Of a DNA stretch of 64,000 nucleotides, positions 46,573-58,567 are shown piece by piece. This stretch comes from Anticarsia gemmatalis (Eukaryota > Arthropoda > Insecta > Lepidoptera > Erebidae): positions 9,486,001-9,550,000 of the forward strand of contig NC_134767.1 in the NCBI RefSeq assembly GCF_050436995.1, in the 5' to 3' direction. The stretch's first letter is position 1; the number at the start of each line of letters is the position of its first letter. A program made the translations under genes and the position numbers. Below the pieces are notes generated by a model that did not search any database, had not been told where the DNA came from, and was given only the letters and a program-made list of their open reading frames with translations.

Positions 46573-46734
46573 CTGTTCAGTACATTGCTGCATTACCGTA
46601 ACGTGTTAATCACTATAATCTAAGGGAGAAAACAATGTACAGCATAGTGGATTTCAAATAGTTGTCAACTAAGATACGAGTTAGCCCCTTTGGTTGTGCT
46701 TCCTGTATGTGATTTGTTTTTTTTTTTACAACAT

Positions 46735-46906
46735 CCGCACTAAGAATTGTTCTTGTGTCGAAGGGACTTTAACAAACATACAAACAACGGACACAAAGTA
46801 CAACTAGACCCGAAACAATTATTTGTGGATTGCACAAATTTAGTTTGTGTTTTTGTCAAAAATACCGTGATACAAGAGCAACGCTTAACTGGGGTAGTTG
46901 TCTTTT
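46735..46906. repeat. Two S1 SINE 3' halves in opposite orientation
   Basis: 46735-46848 is a reverse S1 3' half (CCGCACTAAGAATTGTTCTT to TGTGGATTGCACAAAT). 46849-46906 is a forward S1 end (ATACAAGAGCAACGCTTAAC then GGGGTAGTTGTC). Confidence 0.6.
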
Positions 46907-48116
46907 CAATAAAAAAATATACCATTATATCTAAGGAAAGATTTTCTCTTCACCGATAAACTATTTCCTCTATGTAAGTCTAACCCTTGAGGGAGTTGGC
47001 CAGTATCGATGAACCTTGAATGTTAATTTATTAGTTAATTGAATGACTTGCCCGCTTACTGCCGCCTCACGCCGTCCTCAGAGGACCTCACGTTCTATGT
47101 GATAATGGCAGTGGAGTGCTCTTTAGGTACAATATGTGAAACTTATATACTGAATAGTGGACAAGGATTTTCTTGAAATTCTTATTAACTAATAATATTA
47201 AGGAAGTTGCATTTCTTTTAACTTTAAACAAGTACACCGCAGAAACATTTTTAATTTAACAAAGGTAGTTTGGTAGTTTTCTTTCTGCTTACCACATAAT
47301 TGATGTTTAGTCTATATCGCTGATTGTTGGGAGCTCCTCGCACACTGATCAATTACTATTATACAACCACATATTAAATCTTTTGGCGATTGAAAAGAGT
47401 GGCCGTGAGTTTCTTGCTAGCTCTTCTCATAAGGCTCTACCCCCTTTCCGAGCTCTTCTTGCTGCTCCCCACCATTTAGTCATAGCGTGACGCTATATAG
47501 CCTATGTCCCTTCTCAGTTAATTGACATTGAATCAAATCCTATATCTGTGCAATACATTTTTGTTTCATTCGTACCGGTAGTTGCATTAGCGTGTTCAAA
47601 CAAACTTTTTATTATTGAATATACAAAAAAATCGAAAATTATTCAAAATTTACCTAATATATATTATGTTAATTAGAATATTTTTTAATTCAAATTATGA
47701 AAAAGAATCACTAGCAATAAAATACCATCGATCATAACGACGAATCTTTACAAAAATAACCATCAAGACAGAAAATCCATATTTTTACTTACTCAAACCT
47801 TAATATATCACAAAGTTAACTTGTCCAATTAGTTCTGTTATCCCCGGAGACAATCTCCGTTCAACGTAGTGAACATAACTACTTTTATATTATTTGAGCA
47901 GACAATTCTTCCGAACCGTTGCTCTAACTTTCAAGACGGTTTTCTTTCAAATTAAATACGTAGCCCTTTTTATATTAATGTAGATACATTTTTTAGGATT
48001 TTTTACTTGCTTAGCCGCGCGGTTTCGCTTGCATGTGATTTGAGGGTCTAGGTAAAAAAAATCAAGCTAAGTTTCAAAATTCATTCTCTGTATAAATTGA
48101 CTATCATAAGTGTCAT

Positions 48117-48340
48117 TTGAGGTGCGTTCACCGGTCAGTAATCGATCTGTGGGTTTAGCAAATCTTGGCGCGGTCACTCTATAGATGGGTAACCGCATAG
48201 AGGTATTTGAACAGAGCGTGTCCGTACTTCGGAGAGCTCGTAATAAGTCGGTCGTTGTCAATTAAGATAACAGTCGTTAAGCCACGTCAAAGGCCTTCGG
48301 GCGGCTTGGACAACTTTGAAACTAGGTTGATCACTAACAC
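48117..48340 (+). repeat. R1 dispersed repeat, full length
   Basis: GTGCGTTCACCGGTCAGTAA at the start, CTATAGATGGGTAACCGCAT, GTCAAAGGCCTTCGGGCGGC, GAAACTAGGTTGATCACTAA at the end. Confidence 0.78.
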
Positions 48341-48809
48341 GACAAGAAGAAAAAGAAACAAGCCTTTGCTATAAAATCAAATCTCAATGGGTCAGTATAA
48401 TGGTAGGTACTTTGATAGTAATATACTATTAATAACATGCTAATTACATCAACATTGGATCACCAGTTAAATTGCGTACAGACGTGCAAATAAAATTAAT
48501 TTAGCATTAACAATATGGATAAAGGAATCAATTACTTGCAGATTCCACAGCAGTACCTTGTATGAAGTAACTAATGGGTGTTGTTCACACTCATGAATAT
48601 GCAGAGAGGCTTCGATAAATACAGCCTGATTTATAATACAGTCTTATAAATGCTTAGATTAACATAACTATTGAATGCAGAATCGAAGTAATTATAGTGT
48701 ATTGAACAAGAATTAAAATAAGGATTGCTTTTCTGCATTTCAATATTGTTGAAATACGTTTGTTTATAAAATACGTTGACAGTTTTTTATCAAAAATAAA
48801 TAAATGAAT

Positions 48810-49112
48810 TTGACCCATTAATGTCCCACTGCTGGGTAAGGGGCCCGTATGAGGGAGGGGCTCAGCCCTTGAGTCCACCACGCTGGCCAAGTGCGGGTTG
48901 GGGACTTTGCATGCCCTCAATAAATGTATTAACAAATATTAGGCATGCAAGGTTGCATCACGATGTTTTCCTTTTCCATTTATTCCAATTATTTCTAATA
49001 CACACATAACTTCGAAAAGTCATTGGATTGTTTGTATTTCACCTCGGGTTTGAACCCTCGACCACTTGCGTGGAAGGTACCAACTTATACCACTCGGCTA
49101 TCACTGCTCTTT
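48810..49112 (-). repeat. S3 tRNA-derived SINE
   Basis: Reverse: ATGTCCCACTGCTGGGTAAG, CCACGCTGGCCAAGTGCGGG, GGGTTTGAACCCTCGACCAC. Close to 23262-23579. Confidence 0.82.
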
Positions 49113-49156
49113 ATTGTATGTATTTATGTCCTTATTTACTGCTATATTATATTTAA

Positions 49157-49397
49157 CTAGCTTTTACCCGCGACTTCGTCCGATACCTTAATTTAACCGG
49201 GGTAAAAAGTAGCCTATGTAAGGACATAGGCTACTTTTTACTCCGGGTAAATGGAGATATTTTGGTACCCGAGAAAGGTCTCGGGTACCAAAATATCTCC
49301 TTACCAAATTTCATGCAAATTGGTTCAGTCGTTTAGGCGTGATTGAGTAACAGACAGACAGACAGAGTTACTTTCGCATTTATAATATTAGTATGGA
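49157..49397 (-). mobile_element. Small Helitron, type C, with internal foldback
   Basis: In reverse it starts TCCATACTAATATTATAAAT and ends TCGCGGGTAAAAGCTAG. Compared with 44545-44791, it carries extra inverted sequence forming two hairpins (49202-49241 and 49253-49300). Confidence 0.82.
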
Positions 49398-50224
49398 TTT
49401 ATTCTAAAACAAACTAGTTATATACCCGAAATACCTAAGGATGATTGATTAGTTTCACAATTGATATTAACTATTCAGTTCACTAAATACTTGAACAATC
49501 GGTCGTTTATCGTGACATTTACAAACTCTACAGTTTCAAAGGGTTTTAATGGGTTTCCAGAACAAACAAATATGCCTGAAATTAATGAAAATTGTCTTTA
49601 ATAGCCAATTATCGCTCTTTTTATTTAGGTATCTGTCTGGGGTAGGGTTAGGGTCTGTAGGAAAAACGTTATTGAGAAATCAAGTCAGTGAAGTAGACAT
49701 AAATTTTTAAAGCATTCAATAAATCAATTGATTTGAAAAGTAATGAGTGAGTGATGCTTGCAAGAATTGCACCAAGTGGTTCCTTGCTCTTCCTGCTTAT
49801 CTCTATGGGAAAACGGCACAATTTTAGGCATGTAATTACCAGAAAAAATGGTCCACTGATGAAGCGGTTCTACTTTACGTGGGTCCAGTTGACCAAAAAC
49901 TTGACAAAACCAGTATTTTTTTTGATCACTAACGCTTCGGCAATTATCATTATTCAATAAAATATTATGTTTTTACCTATCTCACCTGCCTTATAATTAT
50001 TACTTTGTAGCACTGTGTATTACCTCAACAAACCATACAAACAAGTCATCTCACACAGGCTTTAACTAATAAAAAAAAATAAACAAAACATCAAACCCGC
50101 TAACCTAACCAATCTAAAAACAAGTGACAAACAAAAAACCCTAGTGATGTGCAAACGAAAAACTTTTTAAACATTCAAAAAGCTCATAGCTAGTGATGTG
50201 TTAGTTTGTGACGCACGCACACAG

Positions 50225-50368
50225 CCGGCACGTTGGTCCACGCCGCGTGCTTCGAGTGCGCGCGGCGGGCAGGTCGCGCGCGCACCACCCTCGCGCGCGA
50301 CCTCGAGCCATGCGCTGACCGTGTCATGGAGACTATATCCGAAGATGCTGAAGCTGAATTGGAGCTTG
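50225..50368 (+). CDS. Candidate cassette exon (symmetric phase 1-1)
   Basis: A 144-bp GC-rich open stretch between CACACAG and GTATGT. In the frame that is open throughout it codes GTLVHAACFECARRAGRARTT..., then METISEDAEAELEL. Phase in is 1 and phase out is 1, so it fits the donor at 29512 (A+CC gives Thr) and could be included or skipped without changing frame. Its coding-like GC content contrasts with its surroundings. No known domain. It may belong to the inaD-like gene or to another gene. Confidence 0.4.
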
Positions 50369-53300
50369 GTATGTTGATCCCTTTTCTAAAGCAACTCTTA
50401 AAAGGAGGAGACTTTTATGTTTGGTTTTTTATGTATAAAAATGCCGTGAATTCTCTACCGATTTACATGCTTCTTATGTTGTTAGATGCGGAATAACTGC
50501 CATTGAGTCCCATATAAATTTACTTCAGTTTATCTGGAATATTGGTAGGTATGTGGCCATATTTTTTAGCTGGGCATATTTGACCCAGGTACCTTATTAA
50601 CTGCAGCTATGAAGGAGCAGCTTATATTTCCGAAGTCCATTTACGACCTTTTTAAACATGTTCTCGTACTTATCTTGATGGGATTTAGAGATAGGGAGCA
50701 GGCCCATCATCAGAATAACCAAGATTCGCCTTGAATTCTTCGGTCCCTGGCTGATATTTAAAAATAGTGAACTCGATTATATTAAGTACATATTAATGAA
50801 ATCACATAATAATATGTAATAAACGAAGCGAAGTAAATAATTCATTGAAAATTGTATGGCGTAGTGGTTAAGGCAACATCACTACATACATATTTTTACC
50901 GTGTGGATATTATGATATCTGTAGTAGAATAAACATTATTTGCTTCTAAACATATATGTTTAAACAAATACACATCTCATTAGCAATATACCACCTCTCA
51001 GTTACAAATAAGCAAGCAGACTCCCTTAGAACAACCCCATCAATCGTGCTTAACCTCCCAAAATGCTGACCACGGTAATTACTGGCTGTTCTCTTAGGCA
51101 CGTGTTGTGAGCCCTTTTTATCACGTGGTGGGCCTCACGTGGCTACAGTTAGGTTTAGTAAAGGAGGTACTTTCAAGGGTATTTCTGTTCTAGTACTTTT
51201 TGAAAAGTTTGTGTAACTTTTGATGGTGTTCGTAGTGGTTTATTAAAGTAGGTATGCCTGCTACTGTAATTGGAAAAGTCGCAGCATAGGCCACTTGAAA
51301 AGACTAGGGTCTTTCAAGGGTATGTAACCTTTTAAAACAACTATATATGTATTTACATTTAGATTTACATTTAGATTATTAAAATTAACACTATATATAC
51401 ACATTGACAAAAAAAACAAATATATCAAAAAAATAAAAAATATCAATTATATGCAGGCTGAGAAAATATTATGGGCCCTGGAGGGAAACTACTCTAAATA
51501 TTGAATATGTCTTAATTTACTGAAAAGAAAAATCCATGGCCTATCATTTTCTTCAAACCGGTATATTTATGGCCTGCCATTCAATCCGCGTGGAATAAAA
51601 TTATGTAACTTATTCCCATTATACATAGTTCCCTTACACGTCAAATTTCCGGTATAAAAATTATCTTATGTCCTTTTCTCGGGTTCTAAAGTATGATTGT
51701 ACAAAATTCATTTCATAATTACCTATGTGATTTAGGCACGAAGAAATGACACACAAAATTACTTCCGTATTTGTATGATTAGTTGATAGAGATTTGTTTC
51801 CTATTATGTATTTGTGTCTTCGCTCTAACCTTAGCTAAATTGTAATCAGAAGATTCGATATTAAAGAGCTAAAAATACCTTTCTCTGTTTTAAAAAAGCT
51901 AAAATTCCAGGCACAAAGCCGACTTCGACACAGAATTACCCAGTCACAAGTGTAGTAGTCATAAAACTAGTGATCGTACGTTTTGATTTCTTCATCAAAA
52001 ACTCAAATCTTGCAACAAGTCTTCCTAAGTCCAGTAGCTTCCGTTCTGTTCGCGAAATCCACTCGTTAATAACGTTAACATGTTATTTCTGTGCAGCAGG
52101 TGTACGATCAGACGCTATTTATAGATACTTCGCACATACTTGGCCAAATTCGACGTCGTACAAGCAAATTACATACCTTTGCTGTTGTACGAATATGTGT
52201 AGGATTCTTTCAGCCATTTTGTGAATGCTTTTGCCCGTGATTTTGGATACGTGAAAAGAGTTTTCAGAGGCAAAAAGTATTTCATTTGTCAACCGGGACT
52301 ATAATTTACTGGTATGCAAAGTTTCATTAAATTCCGTTTAGTAGTTTTGGCATAATTGACAAACATCCATCCAAACATTAATAATGTTTGTATAGAAATA
52401 TAGGGCGTAAAAAAAATGGGTGCTGAAAATAGTTACTGTATTTACTTACAGATATTTTTTATATAATATATTTTCAATAAGAGCAATAGAACGCATTGTT
52501 CTTGGAATAAAACTAATAGATAAAATCCGAAACTCGGACATACGTTCACGGACTGGCATTACTGATGTGGGCACAGAAACAGCAAAGCTTAAATGGGAGT
52601 GGGCGGGTCACGTCAGCCGCATGCACCCAGAAAGATGGGCACGGATCAGCACGCAATGGGTGCCTACAGAGGGACGTCGCCGTCGGGGCAGACCCAAGAA
52701 GCGCTGGCGTGACGATCTAGATGCCTTTAATATTAATTGGACACGAATAGCAGGAGATAGAGGGGACTGGAAGAAAATGGGGGAGGCCTTTGCCCAGCAG
52801 TGGGACAGTACGGGCTAACAAAAAAAATATATATTTTCTATATTCCGTTCATGTGGGTTTTTCTAGATATAATTGAATGCAGTTTTTATGATTATTTTGA
52901 AACAAAAGTAGATTCCTTCCATGGCTACATTTATTTTTCCACCCAATACGATTACTTTTTATTATTAAAGGTAGCAGTCAAAACCTGATGAAGTATAAAT
53001 ACTTTTTACCCAAATATCGTCTGTTTTTCATTTCAGCGAGAACTAAGACATTATTATTAATGGTTGTTTACCCTTGTCTTCAAACAAAATCTCCTTTTGA
53101 CAATCCCTTTTCCTTGCATTAATATTTTTATAAAATTGTATTTTTTACAATTTAAGGTATAGACTGACCATAATCATTAATTTTGCTGTATTCAAAAAAA
53201 ATAGTTATAAAATGCTTTTAAATTTTTTTTATAATATCACGCCTGATAAACCCGCCCTGTACAAGCAGAGCTGGTGTATAGAATACACCCACGTTTTGTC

Positions 53301-53711
53301 ATTTACAATGTTAGTCCCATTTGCCAATAAGAATATTACAAATAAATATTTAAAAAGGCAGTATTTTTCCTTTTCAGCCGGAAATTGTACGAGTAACCCC
53401 TTACCAGTACAATACACAAATTCTCAAACCACATAGGCACACTATTTGTATTGGAATTTTTATCCCATTCATAGAAAAAGCCAGAATAAACCACGATGTC
53501 TATACTCAATTAACATTCATTTATTCACAAGTACACTAGTACTATGAATCAGTTCTCACTAATTACCAATTGAAATGCTTCATCAATTAATTCTCAACGT
53601 ACGTTAGATACAAAGGAACACAACACAAAGATGGCTACGCGATATTTCTTGTTGTTTGTCTTCATAAGACAAATGAATGGCATATATTCCTGTACAAAAA
53701 TATCAGTAATA
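50369..53711 (+). other. Intron or intergenic sequence
   Basis: AT-rich. Holds degenerate small Helitron fragments (about 51570-51785 and 52220-52375, both reverse), an S1 trace at 50855-50885 and the LINE fragment at 52490-52830. Otherwise nothing recognised. Confidence 0.5.
52490..52830 (+). pseudogene. 5'-truncated non-LTR retrotransposon (C-terminal end of reverse transcriptase ORF)
   Basis: An open frame from about 52486 to 52818 codes the C-terminal end of a LINE polyprotein of the endonuclease-reverse transcriptase type common in insects: KLKWEWAGHVSRM, GRRRRGRPKKRWRDDL and EAFAQQWDSTG. The catalytic part is missing. The 3' end TGCCCAGCAGTGGGACAGTA is followed by CGGGCTAA and an A-rich tail. 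RTE-like is my best guess for the clade. Confidence 0.75.
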
Positions 53712-53952
53712 CTAGCTGACCCGACAGACTTCGTCCTGTCAAAAAGATTTGTAAATGTTTTTTTGCCTACGTATTTAAAAAAAATCTCCTGAACAGAACC
53801 TTCACCCTGGTGATAGGACGTTGTGAATAAAAAATAATTAAATACAACATATATAAGGATTTAAAAGTAAGTAATCGCTTTATTGTTAATCATGTGAATC
53901 ATAATTATTATTATTATCATTGTAGTGCTTTGTGGTATACGATGTTTTTTGT

Positions 53953-55962
53953 TTAATTACCAGGCGCATAGATAAACAAATCTGATGGTTTTCCAACACG
54001 GGAACAGGCAACATACAATTGACCATGTGAGAAACATGGGTTTTCTAGATTAATACCACAAACACTTAATGATTGCCCCTGGGACTTGTTTATAGTCATA
54101 GCAAAAGCAAGCCGCACTGGAAACTGTAGTCGTTTAAACTCAAATGGCACATCAGTCGGAATCATTGGGATGCGCGGTATGAGAACATCTTCTCCTTCAT
54201 ACTTTCCTTTGAGTATAGTTGCTTCTATCACATTGTTTAGTAATTTTTTTATAGCTAACCGTGTACCGTTGCAAAGACGCGGTTGGTTGATATTTCGCAA
54301 CATTATAACCACCGATCCAACCTTTAATTGAAGATTGTGAGGTGGCAATCCTGGCAAATCCAGCGAGTTTAAAAATTCCGGTGGATAGTTGACTACATCA
54401 TCTTGAATAGTAGCCGAATCAACTGATTTATATATCCTCAATTCGCCTGTAATTTGTTCTTGAATTTTGAAATTTAATTCATTTACATCTATGTTTTTTG
54501 CAGCCAGTATAGCTCGTTCGCTCAACCAATCATAGTTTCTGTAATTTTGAGAAACATCTGGAAACACCTTTTGAATAAGTTCATCTTTTGATTGAGTTAA
54601 CTGACAAAAACTTTGAGGAAAGTTAATGCAGCCAGTCAACATGTCTATAGGAAATTTGCCATTACCAATGTCAATGAGTTGTTTAGAGAATATGTTTCCA
54701 GATTGGGCATTTTGCAACTCGACGCGCATATTCTTGCTTAAATGTAGTACTTTAACATGTTTCCACAAATTGGAGGACTTTAGACATGCATTGAGTTCAT
54801 CAGCTGGCGTTGATCGTGGAATCACTGGCAATGTTTGACGAAAATCTCCTGCTAATAAAATCATTGCACCACCAAATCGGTTATTATTGCTCCGTAGATC
54901 TTTTAAGGTTCTGTCTAAAGCCTCCAAAGATTTTTTATGTGCCATCGTGCATTCATCCCAAACAATCAATTTACATTGCTGCAAAACCTTTGCCATTGCA
55001 GAGTTCTTCGAATCGTTGCAGGTTGGAGTTTCATTGCTTTGCATATTTAATGGCAATTTCAGTGCTGAATGGGCTGTTCGACCACCTTCAAGCAAAGTTG
55101 CTGCGATTCCCGACGAAGCGAGTGCAAGTGCAATTTTATTTTGTGAGCGAATTGTTGCTAATATTAATGAAATCAAAAAAGTTTTTCCTGTACCACCAGG
55201 TGCATCTAAGAAGTAAATCCCTCCAGTTTCATTATTTGTTACTTTCATAAGAGTTTCAAATACATACTTCTGTTGTTCATTTAACAGTGGAAGATTTGTT
55301 TGAATTAATTCTTTCAAAGCGTTGAGATCATACAGTTTTTCTCGATGCAACTCTTGGTTAAAAGCATCATGCATTGGACGATTGGGCGCGGTCAGGCCTA
55401 ATTGAATTAATAGTTTGTTTGACATTATCAAGCACATGTCCTCAATTGAAATCAATGCTTCATTGTAAATTTCTTCACTGATTTGTATATTTGGATTTCC
55501 CATTCTATTCCGTATTTGATACAAAATATCATCACACATATAATCTTTGTACTTGATCCACAAATCAATTGGGTTTGATGGGAAGCATGTAGATATGATT
55601 ATAGAAAACAATGTTCGTATTTGATGAGCGTGTGATGATATTACAGCATCATTGAGAGTTTGATCCCAATGAGCGTCATTTTCAAGCAATTGCAAACGTT
55701 GACAGGCTTCTCTGTAGGATCCGCACAATTCACCATCAACAGTTCGTAACTGTTGGAATGATGTTGGGCCACGTACATTGACTAATAGCAGTCGTAAATA
55801 AAAACATTCATCATTGCTTGGATGTACTGAATAAATCCGGCCAATCGCATCGGTGGAATATAAATCTGTATATCCTGGAACTGGTTTTCCTTGTTTCCGT
55901 CGTATAAATCTCCTTGAGGATTGATTCCAGGTATAATATTTTGGCATTTCAGAATATAGCAA
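53953..55962 (-). CDS. Helitron Pif1-like helicase (C-terminal part of RepHel)
   Basis: 669 codons from ATG 55962 to TAA 53953; the frame is open up to a TAG at 56026-56028, so the true protein started upstream. Motifs in order: PKYYTWN (8-14), helicase N-terminal region, Walker A GGTGKT (256-261), Walker B-type WDEC (335-338), GDFRQTLPVI (372-381), NMRVE, VGSVVIMLRN, and the C-terminal TINKSQGQS (623-631) and GQLYVACSRVG. This is a full SF1B Pif1 helicase as in rolling-circle transposons, with unbroken motifs. DEC replaces the more usual DEA. The nuclease (Rep) half is absent, so it is probably a remnant, though recent. Confidence 0.85.
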   Translation of the reverse strand: MLYSEMPKYYTWNQSSRRFIRRKQGKPVPGYTDLYSTDAIGRIYSVHPSNDECFYLRLLLVNVRGPTSFQQLRTVDGELCGSYREACQRLQLLENDAHWDQTLNDAVISSHAHQIRTLFSIIISTCFPSNPIDLWIKYKDYMCDDILYQIRNRMGNPNIQISEEIYNEALISIEDMCLIMSNKLLIQLGLTAPNRPMHDAFNQELHREKLYDLNALKELIQTNLPLLNEQQKYVFETLMKVTNNETGGIYFLDAPGGTGKTFLISLILATIRSQNKIALALASSGIAATLLEGGRTAHSALKLPLNMQSNETPTCNDSKNSAMAKVLQQCKLIVWDECTMAHKKSLEALDRTLKDLRSNNNRFGGAMILLAGDFRQTLPVIPRSTPADELNACLKSSNLWKHVKVLHLSKNMRVELQNAQSGNIFSKQLIDIGNGKFPIDMLTGCINFPQSFCQLTQSKDELIQKVFPDVSQNYRNYDWLSERAILAAKNIDVNELNFKIQEQITGELRIYKSVDSATIQDDVVNYPPEFLNSLDLPGLPPHNLQLKVGSVVIMLRNINQPRLCNGTRLAIKKLLNNVIEATILKGKYEGEDVLIPRIPMIPTDVPFEFKRLQFPVRLAFAMTINKSQGQSLSVCGINLENPCFSHGQLYVACSRVGKPSDLFIYAPGN

Positions 55963-55998
55963 TGTTTGTGCGAAATCATCGTTTTGGCATGTCTCAAA

Positions 55999-56250
55999 AA
56001 AACTGGTTAATGTAGTAGATGGTGGCTAAGCAGCTCTTTGTACTGCGTTCTGTGCTGTAAAATACACTCTTTGTCCATTTTCTAGCTGACCCGACAGACT
56101 TCGTCCTGTCAAAAAGATTTGTAAATGTTTTTTTGCCTACGTATTTAAAAAAAATCTCCTGAACTAAAACTGGTTAATGTAGTAGATGGTGGCTGAGCAG
56201 CTCTTTGTACTGCGTTCTGTGCTGTAAAATACACTCTTTGTCCATTTTCT
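55999..56250 (-). repeat. Helitron terminus inside helicase coding, flanked by 85-bp duplication
   Basis: 55999-56083 and 56166-56250 are direct copies with one difference (56028 A, 56195 G on the + strand). Between them, 56082-56164 is identical to the real 3' terminus 53712-53794. The single difference turns a Gln codon into the TAG at 56026-56028. Confidence 0.9.
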
Positions 56251-57714
56251 CTTTTTCATTTTCATGTGCTGTAATATTGCTTTGAATGTCACCACGATAT
56301 ACGAATTTGTTTCGTGTATTAGTTGACAAAAGCAAACTCAATAGGTTAGGTCACAGACAATTTTTTTTTTTTTAATTTGATATGACTTGAAGTCAAATCC
56401 TTTTAAGCCGTACGAATTATTTTGTTTACGTAAAATTTGGATATTAAAAATAATAAAACACTGTTGGTAAAGCGATTTTTGTTTGACTGATGTAATGACG
56501 TGGAAACTGATGCATTTTATCTCGCGTGCCGAAACTAATACAAAAGAAACGCGAGTTTCGGAACGCGACATTTAAACTCCTCCAACTATGTATTCTGTGC
56601 TCCAACGAACACACGCACATTGTTTTGACAGATACGATCTTTGACTTTAGGAACACACCTACATTGCTTAGACAACAGTGAGTGCATGTAATTTTGATAT
56701 GAACTTTATACCATAGCAATAAAGCTCAAATTGACTACGTTTGAGTTACAAATCATTTGTATGAGAAAAAGAAAAGGGTTATTTTTAGGATTTTTCCAGC
56801 GATAATTCTAATTTTTCTCGCCGTAAAAACCATCCTTAAACTTCAACGAACATTTTAAAAAAAGATTTGGCCAAATTGGTCGAGGCGTTGTTGAGTTATG
56901 CGCTTACCAACACATTTTGCGATTCATTTTTATATTATAGATTATATATGTACAAGCGAAAGTTTGTGAGAATTTTTGTATGTGTGTTGCTTAGGCTTGT
57001 TACACACATATTCGGTTCGGCAATATTTGTTCTGTACTTGTTCGGCTTGTGCCGATTGAGTTCCTTCGAGTCCGACCAGTTTTGAACATTTAGGCATGGC
57101 CATGTCGAGCGGCATTGTTCCCGAACATTCTCATAAACATTTACACAAATTCGGTTTTGCCGAACGGCAAGGCCGATTAATTCCTCGCTAATATTAAAAC
57201 GCGAAAACTACTGATCAGATTCTGATATAAAACACAAATAGATTACCATATCATATGATTCAACACGTAAAATAACGATTGATTGTACACCAGAAAATCT
57301 TTACACGTAGACAAAGTCGTTGTCCAATCAATTTCAATGCAATGCCTAGCAGTAGGACAATTAACAGGTAATTTATCAATACCTAACAACGATACACTTT
57401 CTATACGGTCAATATTCCATTCAAATACTACAAAAAACTACTCCAAAATAAAACATTTTCACTATACAATAAAAAAACAATAACGTGAATATATTTAACA
57501 TGAAAGTTGTAAACAATACGGCGGGACAATAAAACGTGACGTTGTTCATATTTCGTTGAAGTGAGGTGTATGAACTGAAACATATTACTGGATATATTAA
57601 CTCTCGTATTAAAAGGGGAGAGTCCTTTGTCTAGTATACGTTAGTAGTAATATTACTATAGTTAAAGCCTGAAAATAGTTTTTTTTAAGAGCCGTTATTG
57701 TTAAGTACCTAAGG

Positions 57715-57800
57715 GTCTTCTTCAGAACGAAGGAGAGGTTTGGCCTTGAGTCTATAACATTGACCAAGCGCGGGTTGAGGAGTATCATTTGGACTTTTAG
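57715..57800 (-). repeat. S3 SINE fragment
   Basis: Reverse traces: GGTTTGGCCTTGAGTCTATA, GACCAAGCGCGGGTTGAGGA. Confidence 0.45.
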
Positions 57801-58567
57801 TAAGTCCAAGTGTAAAATAGTTTGGTAAGGTAAGGTAAAGTAAGTCAAAGTTTGGTATTTAAAAAATATATAATGTTAACAAACTCGAAAGTTCACATAA
57901 TTCCGTTCAATAGTCGTGGAATTTGAACCATGATTAGACTACCTCCTATGTCATTGAAGTAACCACTGCTTGACTCTAGGAACAGTGAAGCAGTATAGTA
58001 AATTTCAAAATCAAAATCTCTAGATTTCTAATATCTGTGTTTCTAGAGTCAAATAAAAGCGTTTAGTACTAGTTCTAGTCTCTCAGCCGAGTCTAACTAA
58101 TTATAAACTATAAGATAAGTTCAGTATTTTTTCAGTAAATGATTAACACGTCATCACAAATGTAGCTACAATAAATAAAAACGGCAAGGACTTAAAAAAA
58201 AACACAGCATTTACTTATATTTCTAAACATACGTTTCATATCGAAACTGGGCCCAAAACAGCAAACACCACAGTAGGAATTCTACCAAATATACTCGTAA
58301 TTCTTAGATTTTCTGTAGAAAGGTCCTACAATTTCAACAACCATTTATTATTTAATCTACAAGTCTAGCCACAAGCCACTAATAGGAAATAAACAGTGAT
58401 CCATCAATGTTGTCATGAACTATTAATCGATCAGCTCGTAATCCATCGCCGGCCGACGTAAATGATACCACTACTTATTTACCAATGATATTTAACCCTA
58501 GTTATAAAAAGTGGTAGGTTTTGTAATCCATCATGATAGTGGTTTAAAGATAAGTCTTACTAGGAAG

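Larger units (their letters stand above)
29513..50224 (+). other. Long intron (or spacer) after the last certain inaD-like exon
   Basis: More than 20 kb with no exon I can support. Repeats listed separately cover part of it; 33010-34055, 34890-36580 and 47000-48100 are AT-rich without a recognisable feature. 38400-38640 is a CpG-rich possible promoter. Confidence 0.5.
53712..56335 (-). mobile_element. 5'-truncated autonomous Helitron
   Basis: On the minus strand the 3' end reads GACAGGACGAAGTCTGTCGG plus GTCAGCTAG before T, with the hairpin GACAG/CTGTC typical of Helitron termini. It encloses a Pif1-type helicase. Upstream coding continues (a frame with TRNKFVYRGDIQSNITAHEN) to about 56335, then is lost; the Rep (HUH) domain and 5' TC end are not visible. 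A second, internal copy of the 3' end lies at 56082-56164. Confidence 0.8.

Noticed and set aside
54810..55250. Open frames on the + strand across the helicase
   Set aside because: Shadows of the minus-strand helicase with no motifs of their own.
57000..57190. Palindromic TTCGGC-rich stretch as a MITE
   Set aside because: Short complementary bits (TTCGGCTTG/GCCGAA) occur, but I could not define ends or a second copy in the window.
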